DNA of 64,000 bases from Flavobacterium sp. (GCF_025352425.1 NZ_JANXTI010000065.1:29873-93872), one strand, 5' to 3'; positions 24,497 through 33,226 are shown, counted from the stretch's first letter. Notes: generated from the sequence alone by a model not told the origin. Numbers and translations are program-made.

Positions 24497-26992
24497 ATGA
24501 ATAAAATACAAAATTACATTTTAGGAAATTGGACATCAGGCGTAGGAGAAGGCGTTCCTTTAATTGATTCGGTGACTGGACAAATCGTCGGTCATGCTTC
24601 TACACAAGGGCTAGACTTTGGCGAAATCCTTCACTACGGAAGAACCAAAGGTGGCGAAAAACTCCGCAAAATGACTTTTCAGGAGCGAGGGAATATGATT
24701 AAAAACCTAGCGCTGTATCTGACCAAACGCAAAGAACAATTCTATGAAATGAGTTATAGGACGGGAGCTACCCGCGTAGACAGTTGGATTGACATCGAAG
24801 GTGGTTTCGGAAACTTATTTGCAAACGCCTCATTGCGTAAATTATTCCCAAACCAACCGTACCATGTAGAAGGTGACCCAATTGATTTGTCTAAGGGTGG
24901 ACGTTTTATGGCGCATCATATTTTGGTGCCAAAACGAGGTGTTGCAGTACACATTAATGCATTTAATTTTCCAATTTGGGGTATGCTCGAAAAATGTGCC
25001 GTAAATTGGATGGCCGGAATGCCAGCAGTGGTAAAACCAGCAACATCAACATCGTATTTAACCGAAGCAGTGGTTAGGGAAATCATCGCTTCCAATATTT
25101 TACCCGAAGGTGCTTTGCAATTGATTTGCGGTTCAGCCAATACACTTTTAGATACTGTCGAAAGTCAGGATGTTGTTACCTTTACCGGTTCGGCCACGAC
25201 GGGAAGAATGTTGAAAGCCCATCCAAGAATCATTAACGAATCGGTGCCGTTTAATATGGAAGCTGATTCATTAAACTCTTCTATTTTAGGAGAAGATGCC
25301 ATTCTCGGAACTCCCGAATTTGATTTATTCATCAATCAGGTTCGCAGCGAAATGACCGTAAAATGTGGTCAAAAATGTACAGCAATAAGAAGAATTATCG
25401 TTCCGGAAAAATTAATGGACGACGTTCAAATAGCTTTAGGAAAAGCATTGGATAAAGTAACTATTGGTGACCCAAGATTAAAAGAAGTGCGAATGGGTTC
25501 ATTGGTTTCTATAGACCAAGTGGAAGAAGTAAAAGCCAGAACACACGAAATTGCCAAAACAGCCAAAATTGTCTATGGCGATTTTGATAAATTAAATTTA
25601 ATCGGAGCCAACGGCAAAGGCGCGTTCATTAGTCCAATGTTACTTCGGGAAGAAAATCCGTTTACAAATTTATCAGCTCACGATACAGAAGCTTTCGGAC
25701 CAGTAGCGACAATTATGCCGTATAAAAACTTAGATGAAGCTATCGAATTGGCCAAACTCGGGAAAGGTTCATTGGTATCTTCTATCGTAACCAATTCGGA
25801 CGAAATCGCTAAAGAGTACGTAATAAACGCTGCAACGCATCACGGAAGGATTTTGGTGTTGAATAGAGAAAACGCGAAACAAAGTACGGGTCACGGTTCG
25901 CCGCTACCATTATTGGTTCACGGTGGTCCCGGGCGCGCGGGAGGTGGCGAGGAAATGGGAGGAGTTCGCGGAATCAAACATTATATGCAGCGCTGTGCCG
26001 TACAAGGTTCGCCAACCACATTAACGGAAATCACCGGCATTTATCAGCCGAATTCGGCCTACAAAGAATCGGCTCAACATCCATTCCAATATCATTGGGA
26101 GGATATTCAACCAGGCATGTCGTTAAAAACACACAAACGTACCATTACGGATACAGATATCATCAATTTTGCCAACTTAACGTGGGATCATTTCTACGCG
26201 CATACCGATATTACCTCGCTTGACGGAAGTATTTTTGAAAAGCGAACGGCACACGGATATTTCATTTTGGCCGCGGCTGCCGGACTGTTTGTGCATCCGA
26301 ATAAAGGTCCGGTTGCTGCTAATTATGGTTTGGAAGAATGCCGTTTCCTGCGCCCGTTATATCACAACGATACGGTTTATGTGCGTTTGACCTGTAAACA
26401 AAAAATCGAAAGGGATGTTGCTTCTGCCGAGCATCCAAGCGGCATTGTAAAATGGTTTGTGGAGGTTTTTGATACCGAAGACGAATTGGTAGCAGTAGCT
26501 ACAATTTTAACGATGGTGCAGAAAAAGCAAGAAGTTTTTGTTGAAATAACCGATGAGAAAATTGCAGAATGGCTTAACAAGTTGACAGAAAACATGAAAC
26601 CACACTGGGGTATTTTAACACCGCAACATCTATTAGAACATTTGGAGGATGGTTATAAAATTTTGTCGGGACAAGTCCAGGATTTTGAGATTGCAACACC
26701 GGAAAATATTTTGGAGAAAGTGCACCATTCATTATACAATTACGAAAAGTTTCCAAAAGGAAGCGCTTTTCCAACCATGAAAAAAGGGGAACTTGAAGAA
26801 TTAATGCATCCGGATTTCTTAACAGCCAAAGAAAAGTTTTTAGAGGCAAGAGAAGCTTATACAACGTTTTTTAAAGAAAACCCCAAAGCCATCTTAAAAA
26901 ATATGGTCTTCGGAGAACTAAACCGATATGAATCTTATTTGTTGGAAAGAAAACATTTAAATCATCATTTTGGGCAATTCGGAATTTTATAA
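24497..26992 (+). CDS. paaZ: PaaZ ring-opening enzyme with extra C-terminal DUF1569/DinB-like domain
   Basis: An 831-residue protein; E. coli PaaZ has 681. Residues 1-515 are the aldehyde dehydrogenase half, with E255 in FNMEADS and C294 in CGQKC at the positions of the known catalytic pair. Residues 530-675 are the MaoC-like oxepin-CoA hydrolase half with D564 and H569 in WDHFYAH. Residues about 686-831 form a third domain resembling DUF1569 of the DinB-like superfamily (MKPHWGILTPQHLLEHLEDG, ERKHLNHHFGQFG). Ring cleavage and aldehyde oxidation are known for PaaZ; the role of the third domain is unknown. No break or internal start suggests a recent artefact. Confidence 0.95.
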   Translation: MNKIQNYILGNWTSGVGEGVPLIDSVTGQIVGHASTQGLDFGEILHYGRTKGGEKLRKMTFQERGNMIKNLALYLTKRKEQFYEMSYRTGATRVDSWIDIEGGFGNLFANASLRKLFPNQPYHVEGDPIDLSKGGRFMAHHILVPKRGVAVHINAFNFPIWGMLEKCAVNWMAGMPAVVKPATSTSYLTEAVVREIIASNILPEGALQLICGSANTLLDTVESQDVVTFTGSATTGRMLKAHPRIINESVPFNMEADSLNSSILGEDAILGTPEFDLFINQVRSEMTVKCGQKCTAIRRIIVPEKLMDDVQIALGKALDKVTIGDPRLKEVRMGSLVSIDQVEEVKARTHEIAKTAKIVYGDFDKLNLIGANGKGAFISPMLLREENPFTNLSAHDTEAFGPVATIMPYKNLDEAIELAKLGKGSLVSSIVTNSDEIAKEYVINAATHHGRILVLNRENAKQSTGHGSPLPLLVHGGPGRAGGGEEMGGVRGIKHYMQRCAVQGSPTTLTEITGIYQPNSAYKESAQHPFQYHWEDIQPGMSLKTHKRTITDTDIINFANLTWDHFYAHTDITSLDGSIFEKRTAHGYFILAAAAGLFVHPNKGPVAANYGLEECRFLRPLYHNDTVYVRLTCKQKIERDVASAEHPSGIVKWFVEVFDTEDELVAVATILTMVQKKQEVFVEITDEKIAEWLNKLTENMKPHWGILTPQHLLEHLEDGYKILSGQVQDFEIATPENILEKVHHSLYNYEKFPKGSAFPTMKKGELEELMHPDFLTAKEKFLEAREAYTTFFKENPKAILKNMVFGELNRYESYLLERKHLNHHFGQFGIL

Positions 26993-27000
26993 ATAGTAAT

Positions 27001-27099
27001 GGAAGCTAATCCCGCTATTCGTTGCAATCTTTTTTGCATTTCCCTTTCGCCAACGCTTCAGGGCAATCCAAAAAAGGATTTCCACTGCTATCGGGGCTA
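27001..27099 (+). repeat. Intergenic structured repeat, copy C (paaZ-crotonase)
   Basis: Starts GGAAGCTAATCCCGCTATTC and ends CTGCTATCGGGGCTA, with a core TTGCAATCTTTTTTGCATTT and CCAAAAAAGGATTTCC almost identical to copy D. Confidence 0.85.
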
Positions 27100-27115
27100 A
27101 AAAAATAAAAATTAA

Positions 27116-27865
27116 ATGGAAGCATACGTTAAACACGAAATACAAAACAACATCGCCACAATCGAGTTTTTTCATCCCGAACAAAATTCGTTGCCAAGTG
27201 ATATATTAAAATTATTAGCACACACAATCACAGAAGTTGGTAACAATGGCGACGTAAAAGTCGTTATCCTTAAAAGTGGCGGTGACCGAACCTTTTGTGC
27301 CGGAGCCAGCTTTAAGGAATTAATGGTCATCAACGATGCTGAAACCGGAAAAATATTTTTCTCCGGTTTTGCCAATGTAATCAACGCGATGCGAAAATGC
27401 CCAAAATTCATTATCGGTCGCATACAGGGAAAAACCGTTGGAGGAGGCGTAGGAATTGCCGCTTCGACCGATTATTGTATGGCGACCCAATTTGCCGCTA
27501 TCAAATTGAGTGAACTTAACGTCGGTATAGGACCTTTTGTAGTTTCTCCTGCTATCGAAAGAAAAATGGGGGTTTCAGCCATGTCGCAAATTGCCATTGA
27601 TGCCAATACATTTTACGAAGCAAGTTGGGCAAGAGAAAAAGGTTTGTATGTAAGTATATTCGAAAGCATTGAAGCATTAGATGCAGAAGTTCAAAAATTC
27701 GCCGAGCATCTATGCACCTACAATCCTGAGGCAATGGTGGAAATGAAAAAGGTTTTCTGGCGAGGAACAGAAGATTGGGACAATTTATTAGCCGAAAGAG
27801 CTGCCATTAGCGGAAGATTAGTGCTGTCTGATTTTACAAAAGAAACATTGAAGAAATTTAAATAA
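27116..27865 (+). CDS. Enoyl-CoA hydratase/isomerase family protein (PaaF-like by position)
   Basis: A 249-residue crotonase-fold protein (DRTFCAGASFKELM for the oxyanion-hole region near residue 58, GRIQGKTVGGGVGIAASTDYCMA near 101). The first hydratase glutamate may be the E in LSELNVGIG. The second catalytic Glu position of classical hydratases appears to be Gln or Ser in AMSQIA. By place it should supply the 2,3-dehydroadipyl-CoA hydratase step (PaaF), but the sequence is divergent and isomerase or another crotonase activity is possible. It is flanked by repeat C and an inverted repeat. Confidence 0.8.
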   Translation: MEAYVKHEIQNNIATIEFFHPEQNSLPSDILKLLAHTITEVGNNGDVKVVILKSGGDRTFCAGASFKELMVINDAETGKIFFSGFANVINAMRKCPKFIIGRIQGKTVGGGVGIAASTDYCMATQFAAIKLSELNVGIGPFVVSPAIERKMGVSAMSQIAIDANTFYEASWAREKGLYVSIFESIEALDAEVQKFAEHLCTYNPEAMVEMKKVFWRGTEDWDNLLAERAAISGRLVLSDFTKETLKKFK

Positions 27866-27873
27866 AGACAAAG

Positions 27874-27936
27874 AGATAATAGACGAAGAGATGACAGACA
27901 GAAATCTATTATCTATCCGTCTATCATCTATTATCT
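27874..27936. repeat. Inverted repeat between the crotonase gene and paaY
   Basis: AGATAATAGA near 27874 pairs with TCTATTATCT at 27927-27936, with partial pairing inside (GATGACAGAC with GTCTATCATC). The arms fill almost all of the gap. Confidence 0.55.
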
Positions 27937-27944
27937 AAGAAAAA

Positions 27945-28541
27945 ATGATATACGAATTCAAAGGATTTATCCCCGTTATACACGAAAGCAGTTTCATCCA
28001 CCCGCAAGCCGCGGTAACCGGAAATGTGATTATTGGAAAAAATGTTTACGTTGGTCCGGGCGCTGCCATTCGGGGTGATTGGGGCGAAATCATCATTGAA
28101 GACGGTTGCAACGTTCAGGAAAACTGCACTATCCACATGTTTCCCGGAAAATCGATGGTATTAAAAGCCGGCGCGCATATTGGCCACGGAGCGATTATTC
28201 ACGGAGCGAATATCGGGGCAAATTGTTTGGTTGGAATGAACGCGGTTATTATGGATGATGTAAATGTTGGCGATGAATGCATCATAGGAGCATTGAGTTT
28301 TATCAAAGCCGGAATGGAAATCCCGAACCGCAAAATGGTTGTTGGAAATCCGGCGGTTATCATCAAGGATGTTTCTGATGAAATGATTGACTGGAAAACC
28401 AAGGGAACGGCTTTGTATCAGCAATTGCCAAAGGAATGTTACGAAACCTTAAAAGCAGTAGAACCATTAAGGGAAATTCCAACCAATCGACCAACACAGG
28501 AAGCGTTTTACAAAACATTAGAAGAATTTAGAAAAAAATAA
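27945..28541 (+). CDS. paaY: PaaY, hexapeptide-repeat thioesterase / gamma-carbonic anhydrase-like
   Basis: A 198-residue left-handed beta-helix protein. Hexapeptide repeats occur through about residues 15-125 (VIIGKNVYVGPGAAIRGDWGEI, AHIGHGAIIHGANIGANCLVGMNAVI). Metal-binding histidines are in CTIHMF and AHIGHGAIIHG. Length and C-terminal helix match E. coli PaaY (about 196). PaaY is linked to removal of inhibitory oxepin-CoA-derived thioesters. One base separates it from the E2 gene, tying the dehydrogenase module to the paa transcript. Confidence 0.92.
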   Translation: MIYEFKGFIPVIHESSFIHPQAAVTGNVIIGKNVYVGPGAAIRGDWGEIIIEDGCNVQENCTIHMFPGKSMVLKAGAHIGHGAIIHGANIGANCLVGMNAVIMDDVNVGDECIIGALSFIKAGMEIPNRKMVVGNPAVIIKDVSDEMIDWKTKGTALYQQLPKECYETLKAVEPLREIPTNRPTQEAFYKTLEEFRKK

Positions 28542-28542
28542 A

Positions 28543-29817
28543 ATGCCAATAATCGAATTTAAAATGCCTAAAATGGGTGAAAGCATTTCGGAAGCTACAA
28601 TCATCACTTGGTTGAAAAGCGTAGGCGATTTTGTCAACGCCGAAGAAACCCTCTTGGAAGTGGCGACGGATAAAGTCGACAGCGATATTCCGTCACCCAT
28701 ATCAGGAACGATTACGGAAATTCGATTTCACAAGGATGCTATTGTAGGCGTTGGAGAAGTTTTGGCATTAATTGATGCTAGTGAGAAGGTTGCAGGAAAG
28801 AAAATCACGATTGGCAAAACGGAAACCAAGTCAATGCCGAATGATAGCAAAAAGGCAGAAGTAGAAATACAAGTCAAATCCAATCCCGATGCTTTTCTTT
28901 CCCCATTAATCATTTCAATTGCGCAAAAAGAGAATCTATCAATAGAAGAACTGCAAAGTATTACTGGCTCAGGAATGGACGGGCGCGTCCAAAAAAGCGA
29001 TGTTTTTCAGTATTTAAAAAATAGGAAATATCCTATTCAAAGCAAACCGACAACCGCCCACCGACAGCAGACAACTTTTCCAAAACCAAAAATAAATTTC
29101 ACAGAAGGAAAAGACCATATCGTAGAAATGGACCGTATGCGCAAAATGATTGCGGATCATATGGTATATTCAAAGCAAACGTCGCCTCACGTGACTTCTT
29201 ATATTGAGGTGGATGTGACGAATTTGGTGAACTGGAGAAATGAAAATAAAGATAAATTCCAATCGAAGCACAACGAAAAACTAACATTCACACCTGTTTT
29301 TGTTCAGGCTGTAGCTAAAGCAATTCAGGATTTTCCGATGATTAATGTCTCCGTTGATGAGAAAAATATCATCGTCCATAAAGACATCAACATTGGAATG
29401 GCGACAGCATTGCCAAGCGGAAATTTAATCGTTCCGGTGGTAAAAAATGCCAACGAAAAAGATTTAGTAACTATTGCAAAAGCCGTTAATTATTTGGCAG
29501 ATGCTTCCCGAAATAATAAACTAAAACCGGAAGAAATTCAAGGAAGTACATTCACGATTTCGAATGTTGGAACCTTTGGAAGTTTGATGGGAACGCCAAT
29601 TATAAACCAGCCGGAAGTAGCGATTTTGGCACTCGGAATCATTAAAAAACGTCCGGAAGTAATTATGACTTCCAAAGGCGATGAAATTGCCATCCGCAGT
29701 ATGATGTTTCTTTCTCTTTCGTTTGACCACAGGGTGGTTGACGGATTTTTAGGTGGGTCTTTTTTGCAAAAAGTAGGCGATTATTTAGAACAATTTGATA
29801 CCAACACAACTCTATAA
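28543..29817 (+). CDS. 2-oxo acid dehydrogenase E2 (dihydrolipoyl acyltransferase)
   Basis: A 424-residue E2. The lipoyl domain (1-80) has the lipoyl lysine in EVATDKVDSDIPSP. A peripheral subunit-binding domain lies at about 120-155 (SPLIISIAQKENLS, GSGMDGRVQKSDV). The catalytic domain (about 190-424) contains SLSFDHRVVDGFLGG. The linker at 167-179 is encoded by DNA similar to an intergenic repeat. E2 moves acyl groups from E1 to CoA. Branched-chain 2-oxo acids are the usual substrate of this type; the paa context raises phenylpyruvate as an alternative. Confidence 0.9.
   Translation: MPIIEFKMPKMGESISEATIITWLKSVGDFVNAEETLLEVATDKVDSDIPSPISGTITEIRFHKDAIVGVGEVLALIDASEKVAGKKITIGKTETKSMPNDSKKAEVEIQVKSNPDAFLSPLIISIAQKENLSIEELQSITGSGMDGRVQKSDVFQYLKNRKYPIQSKPTTAHRQQTTFPKPKINFTEGKDHIVEMDRMRKMIADHMVYSKQTSPHVTSYIEVDVTNLVNWRNENKDKFQSKHNEKLTFTPVFVQAVAKAIQDFPMINVSVDEKNIIVHKDINIGMATALPSGNLIVPVVKNANEKDLVTIAKAVNYLADASRNNKLKPEEIQGSTFTISNVGTFGSLMGTPIINQPEVAILALGIIKKRPEVIMTSKGDEIAIRSMMFLSLSFDHRVVDGFLGGSFLQKVGDYLEQFDTNTTL
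29046..29077 (+). repeat. Repeat-like segment inside the E2 linker
   Basis: ACCGACAACCGCCCACCGAC continuing AGCAGACAACTT matches the intergenic 19217-19248 segment at 26 of 32 ungapped positions. It encodes the low-complexity linker PTTAHRQQTT. Confidence 0.45.
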
Positions 29818-29833
29818 TATCATGCAGGAAGTA

Positions 29834-30889
29834 ATGACAAACTCAATTAAAATAACGAAAGCAATGCAGTCAAAAGCAAGTGAAGTTGATTTTCACAACA
29901 TCGTTATGGGAACCCGATTTTCAGATCATATGTTTATTTGTGATTATCAGAATGGCGAATGGCAAAATCCGAGAATTGAACCATTGGCTATGATTCCGAC
30001 ACATCCGGCGGCTATGGCATTGCATTATGGTCAGGCGATTTTTGAAGGAATGAAAGCCACTATGGGAAAAGACGGAACGCCGTTATTATTTCGTCCCGAT
30101 GAGAATGCCAAACGAATGAATTTCAGTGCGGACCGAATGGGAATGCCTTTGTTTCCTGAAGATTTATTCGTTGAAGCATTAAAACAATTTGTAGCGATAG
30201 AAAAAGAATGGATTCCGACACAGGAAGGTAGCGCTTTATATCTGCGCCCGTTTATGTATGCCGACGAACCTTTTATCGGAATGCGTGCGGCGACTAGCTT
30301 TAAGTTTATTGTTATGGCATCGCCAACCGGGCCTTTCTTTCACAAAAAAATTAAATTATATGCAGAAAAAAAATATGTTCGTGCCGTAAATGGTGGAACC
30401 GGAGAAGCGAAAGCAGCCGGAAACTATGCCGCTGCTATTCGTCCGACCGAGCATGCCAAAACAAAAGGCTATGACCAAGTGTTGTGGTTAGATGCGCAAC
30501 ATTTTGAACACATTCAGGAAGTGGGTACGATGAATATTTTCTTCAAAATAGGAGGTAAGTTCATTACGCCCGATTTGAGCGGTTCAATTCTGGCGGGAAT
30601 AACCCGAATGAGCGTGATTGACATTTTGCGAGATAAAGGATATGAAGTTACCGAACGTCCGATTACTATTACTGAAATCATTGAAGCTTCAGAAAACGGA
30701 ACTTTGGAAGAAGCTTTTGGTGCCGGAACTGCAGTTGGTATTGCTCGAATTGAAGAAATTGGAAACAAAGATTTGTCGATTAAATTCCCAGCAGAGAATC
30801 CGGTTTCGGATATGGTAGCGAACACTTTAGAAGGCATAAAAACACAAGAATTAGAAGATAAATTTGGCTGGTTGGTTGCAGCAAAGTAA
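29834..30889 (+). CDS. ilvE: Branched-chain amino acid aminotransferase (class IV PLP)
   Basis: About 351 residues from the ATG at 29834. The track ORF starts at 29795, overlapping the E2 gene; 29822 is another option. I prefer 29834 because AGGAAG precedes it and MTNSIKITKA aligns with typical family N-termini. Class IV features are HYGQAIFEGMKA near residue 61, the PLP-lysine region GGTGEAKAAGNYA near 189 and GTAVGIARIEEIG near the C-terminus. It exchanges amino groups between branched-chain amino acids and 2-oxoglutarate. In this operon it may also, or instead, handle phenylalanine; that is inference. Confidence 0.9.
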   Translation: MTNSIKITKAMQSKASEVDFHNIVMGTRFSDHMFICDYQNGEWQNPRIEPLAMIPTHPAAMALHYGQAIFEGMKATMGKDGTPLLFRPDENAKRMNFSADRMGMPLFPEDLFVEALKQFVAIEKEWIPTQEGSALYLRPFMYADEPFIGMRAATSFKFIVMASPTGPFFHKKIKLYAEKKYVRAVNGGTGEAKAAGNYAAAIRPTEHAKTKGYDQVLWLDAQHFEHIQEVGTMNIFFKIGGKFITPDLSGSILAGITRMSVIDILRDKGYEVTERPITITEIIEASENGTLEEAFGAGTAVGIARIEEIGNKDLSIKFPAENPVSDMVANTLEGIKTQELEDKFGWLVAAK

Positions 30890-30914
30890 GTTAATCACTG
30901 TAAATATAATTTTG

Positions 30915-30978
30915 TTAACCATTAAGATATTAAGAAAGTTAAGGAAAACTTAATGAAACTTAATATCTTAATGGTTAA
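30915..30978. repeat. Perfect 20-bp inverted repeat before the E1 gene
   Basis: TTAACCATTAAGATATTAAG (30915-30934) and its exact reverse complement (30959-30978) flank a 24-nt loop with a smaller AAGTT/AACTT stem. The track ORF start at 30953 lies inside this element, which argues for a start further downstream. Confidence 0.85.
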
Positions 30979-31012
30979 TAAAGCAAATCATTATTTAGCT
31001 CAAAATAAAAAA

Positions 31013-33058
31013 ATGTTAGATAAAAACATCCTCCAAAAAGCATTTTCAACAATGGCCACTGCCAAAGCAATGACCAACTTGTATGAAAATAATTTTAAGA
31101 TTGTTTCCAAATATGTTCACGCCACTTCGCGCGGGCACGAAGCCATTCAGATTGCGATGGCGCTGCATTTACTGCCACAGGATTATGCTTTTCCGTATTA
31201 TCGTGATGATGCAATGTTACTCGGAATTGGGATGCAGCCTTATGATCTGATGCTGCAATTGATGGCCAAAAGAGACGACCCTTTTTCAGGAGGGCGAACA
31301 TATTACTGTCACCCAAGTTTGAAAGATGATGATAAACCTAAAATTCCACATCAGTCGTCAGCAACAGGAATGCAGGCCATTCCTGCAACAGGCGCTGCGA
31401 TGGGTTTTTGGTATAAGGAAAACATTGGAATTGAAGATAAAAATCAAGAAGCTCCGATTGTCGTTTGTTCGCTTGGCGATGCTTCGGTAACGGAAGGTGA
31501 AATTGCTGAAGCGTTTCAAATGGCGGCATTGAAGCAATTACCGATTTTGTATTTGGTACAAGATAACGGTTGGGATATTTCAGCAAATGCGGCTGAAACA
31601 CGAGCACAAAATGCGTTTGAGTATGCCAAAGGTTTCCACGGAATTGAAGCGATTTCGATTGATGGTGCCAATTTTACCGAAAGTTATTTAGCGATTCAAA
31701 AGGTAGTTGCTACTATTCGAAACGAAAGACGACCGTTTTTAGTTCATGCCAAAGTACCATTACTGAATCACCACACATCTGGCGTTCGTATGGAATGGTA
31801 TCGAGACGATTTGGAAGAAGCACAGTCGCGTGATCCTTTTCCTGTTTTGGAAAAGCAATTATTGGATGCAGGATTTACGACAAAAGAAATAGAGAATATA
31901 GAAAATTCGGTTGCAGCCAAAGTACAAGCTGATTTTGATAAAGCCCAATTAGCCGAAGATCCAAGACCCGAAGATTTGTTTACGCATGATTTTGCACCAA
32001 CTCCAATTACCGAAGAAACAGGCGAAAGAAATCCGCAACGCGAAGATAAAGTTGTGATGGTCGATTGCGCTTTATTTGCTGTGGAAGAATTGATGAAGTC
32101 GCACAAAGAATGTTTGCTTTACGGACAAGATGTAGGCGGACGTTTGGGCGGCGTTTTCAGGGAAGCGGCGACTTTGGCCCAGAAATTTGGTGACGAGCGC
32201 GTTTTCAATACGCCAATCCAGGAAGCTTTTATTGTAGGTTCTACAGTTGGAATGTCAGCCGTTGGTCTCAAACCAATTGTAGAAGTACAGTTTGCTGATT
32301 ACATTTGGCCTGGACTTAATCAATTGTTTACCGAAGTGAGCCGTTCCAGTTTTTTATCCAATGGAAAATGGCCGGTAAGTATGATTTTGCGTGTGCCGAT
32401 TGGTGCGTACGGTAGTGGTGGTCCGTATCATTCGTCTTCGGTGGAAAGTGTGCTTACAAATATTCGCGGAATAAAAATAGCGTATCCAAGTAACGGCGCC
32501 GATTTAAAAGGATTACTAAAAGCAGCCTATTACGACCCAAATCCCGTGGTGATGCTGGAGCACAAAGGCTTATATTGGAGTAAAGGAAAAGGTACCGATG
32601 CTGCGCGGGTAAATGAACCAAGTGAAGATTATATTCTGCCTTTTGGCAAAGCCAATATCGTTCAGGAAATCTGGGGACAGGAATCGGAAGAAACAATCTC
32701 AGTTATAACATACGGAATGGGAGTTCACTGGGCATTGAACGCTTCTGCAGGGATGAAAAATCAAGTAGAAATTATTGATTTACGAACCTTATTTCCGTTA
32801 GATGAAGAAGCGATTTTGAAATCGGTTAAAAAAACTAAAAAGTGCCTGGTTGTTACCGAAGAACCAACGAATAATTCCTTTGCGAGAAGCTTGGCAGGAA
32901 TGATACAGGAAAAATGTTTCAAACACCTCGACGCTCCGGTAATGGTTATCGGTTCTGAAAACATGCCGGCTATTCCATTAAACAGCACTTTGGAATTCAC
33001 GATGATTCCGAATGAGTATAAAGTGAAGCTAAAGATGGAGGAGTTGTTGCAGTATTAG
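31013..33058 (+). CDS. Fused 2-oxo acid dehydrogenase E1 alpha-beta
   Basis: About 681 residues from the ATG at 31013; the track start at 30953 falls in the inverted repeat. The alpha half has the thiamine diphosphate motif GDASVTEGEIAEAFQMAALKQLP and QDNGWDIS, plus HTSGVRMEWYRDD. The beta half starts near residue 350 (LYGQDVGGRLGGVFREA) and contains FADYIWPGLNQL and LEHKGLYWSKG. E1 decarboxylates 2-oxo acids and acylates the E2 lipoyl group. Fusion of alpha and beta is common in Bacteroidota. The TAG stop belongs to repeat copy D. No E3 gene is in the window. Confidence 0.92.
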   Translation: MLDKNILQKAFSTMATAKAMTNLYENNFKIVSKYVHATSRGHEAIQIAMALHLLPQDYAFPYYRDDAMLLGIGMQPYDLMLQLMAKRDDPFSGGRTYYCHPSLKDDDKPKIPHQSSATGMQAIPATGAAMGFWYKENIGIEDKNQEAPIVVCSLGDASVTEGEIAEAFQMAALKQLPILYLVQDNGWDISANAAETRAQNAFEYAKGFHGIEAISIDGANFTESYLAIQKVVATIRNERRPFLVHAKVPLLNHHTSGVRMEWYRDDLEEAQSRDPFPVLEKQLLDAGFTTKEIENIENSVAAKVQADFDKAQLAEDPRPEDLFTHDFAPTPITEETGERNPQREDKVVMVDCALFAVEELMKSHKECLLYGQDVGGRLGGVFREAATLAQKFGDERVFNTPIQEAFIVGSTVGMSAVGLKPIVEVQFADYIWPGLNQLFTEVSRSSFLSNGKWPVSMILRVPIGAYGSGGPYHSSSVESVLTNIRGIKIAYPSNGADLKGLLKAAYYDPNPVVMLEHKGLYWSKGKGTDAARVNEPSEDYILPFGKANIVQEIWGQESEETISVITYGMGVHWALNASAGMKNQVEIIDLRTLFPLDEEAILKSVKKTKKCLVVTEEPTNNSFARSLAGMIQEKCFKHLDAPVMVIGSENMPAIPLNSTLEFTMIPNEYKVKLKMEELLQY

Positions 33059-33153
33059 GAGCTATTCCCGCTATTCATTGCAATCTTTTTTGGGTTTCCC
33101 TTTCGCTTCGCTACAGGAAAATCAAAAAAGGATTTCCATTACTATCGGGGCTA
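33056..33153 (+). repeat. Intergenic structured repeat, copy D (after E1)
   Basis: Starts TAGGAGCTATTCCCGCTATT, its TAG being the E1 stop codon, and ends TTACTATCGGGGCTA. The core TTGCAATCTTTTTTGGGTTT and AAAAAAGGATTTCC matches copy C. Confidence 0.85.
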
Positions 33154-33226
33154 GAAAAAACAAAATAAAAACCGTAATAATAAATGTTACGGTTATCTAT
33201 TTTTGCTAATTGTGACTGCGAACTGC

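Noticed and set aside
30953-31012. Start of the E1 protein at 30953
   Set aside because: The first codons lie in a perfect inverted repeat and give an atypical N-terminus; the ATG at 31013 fits the family better.
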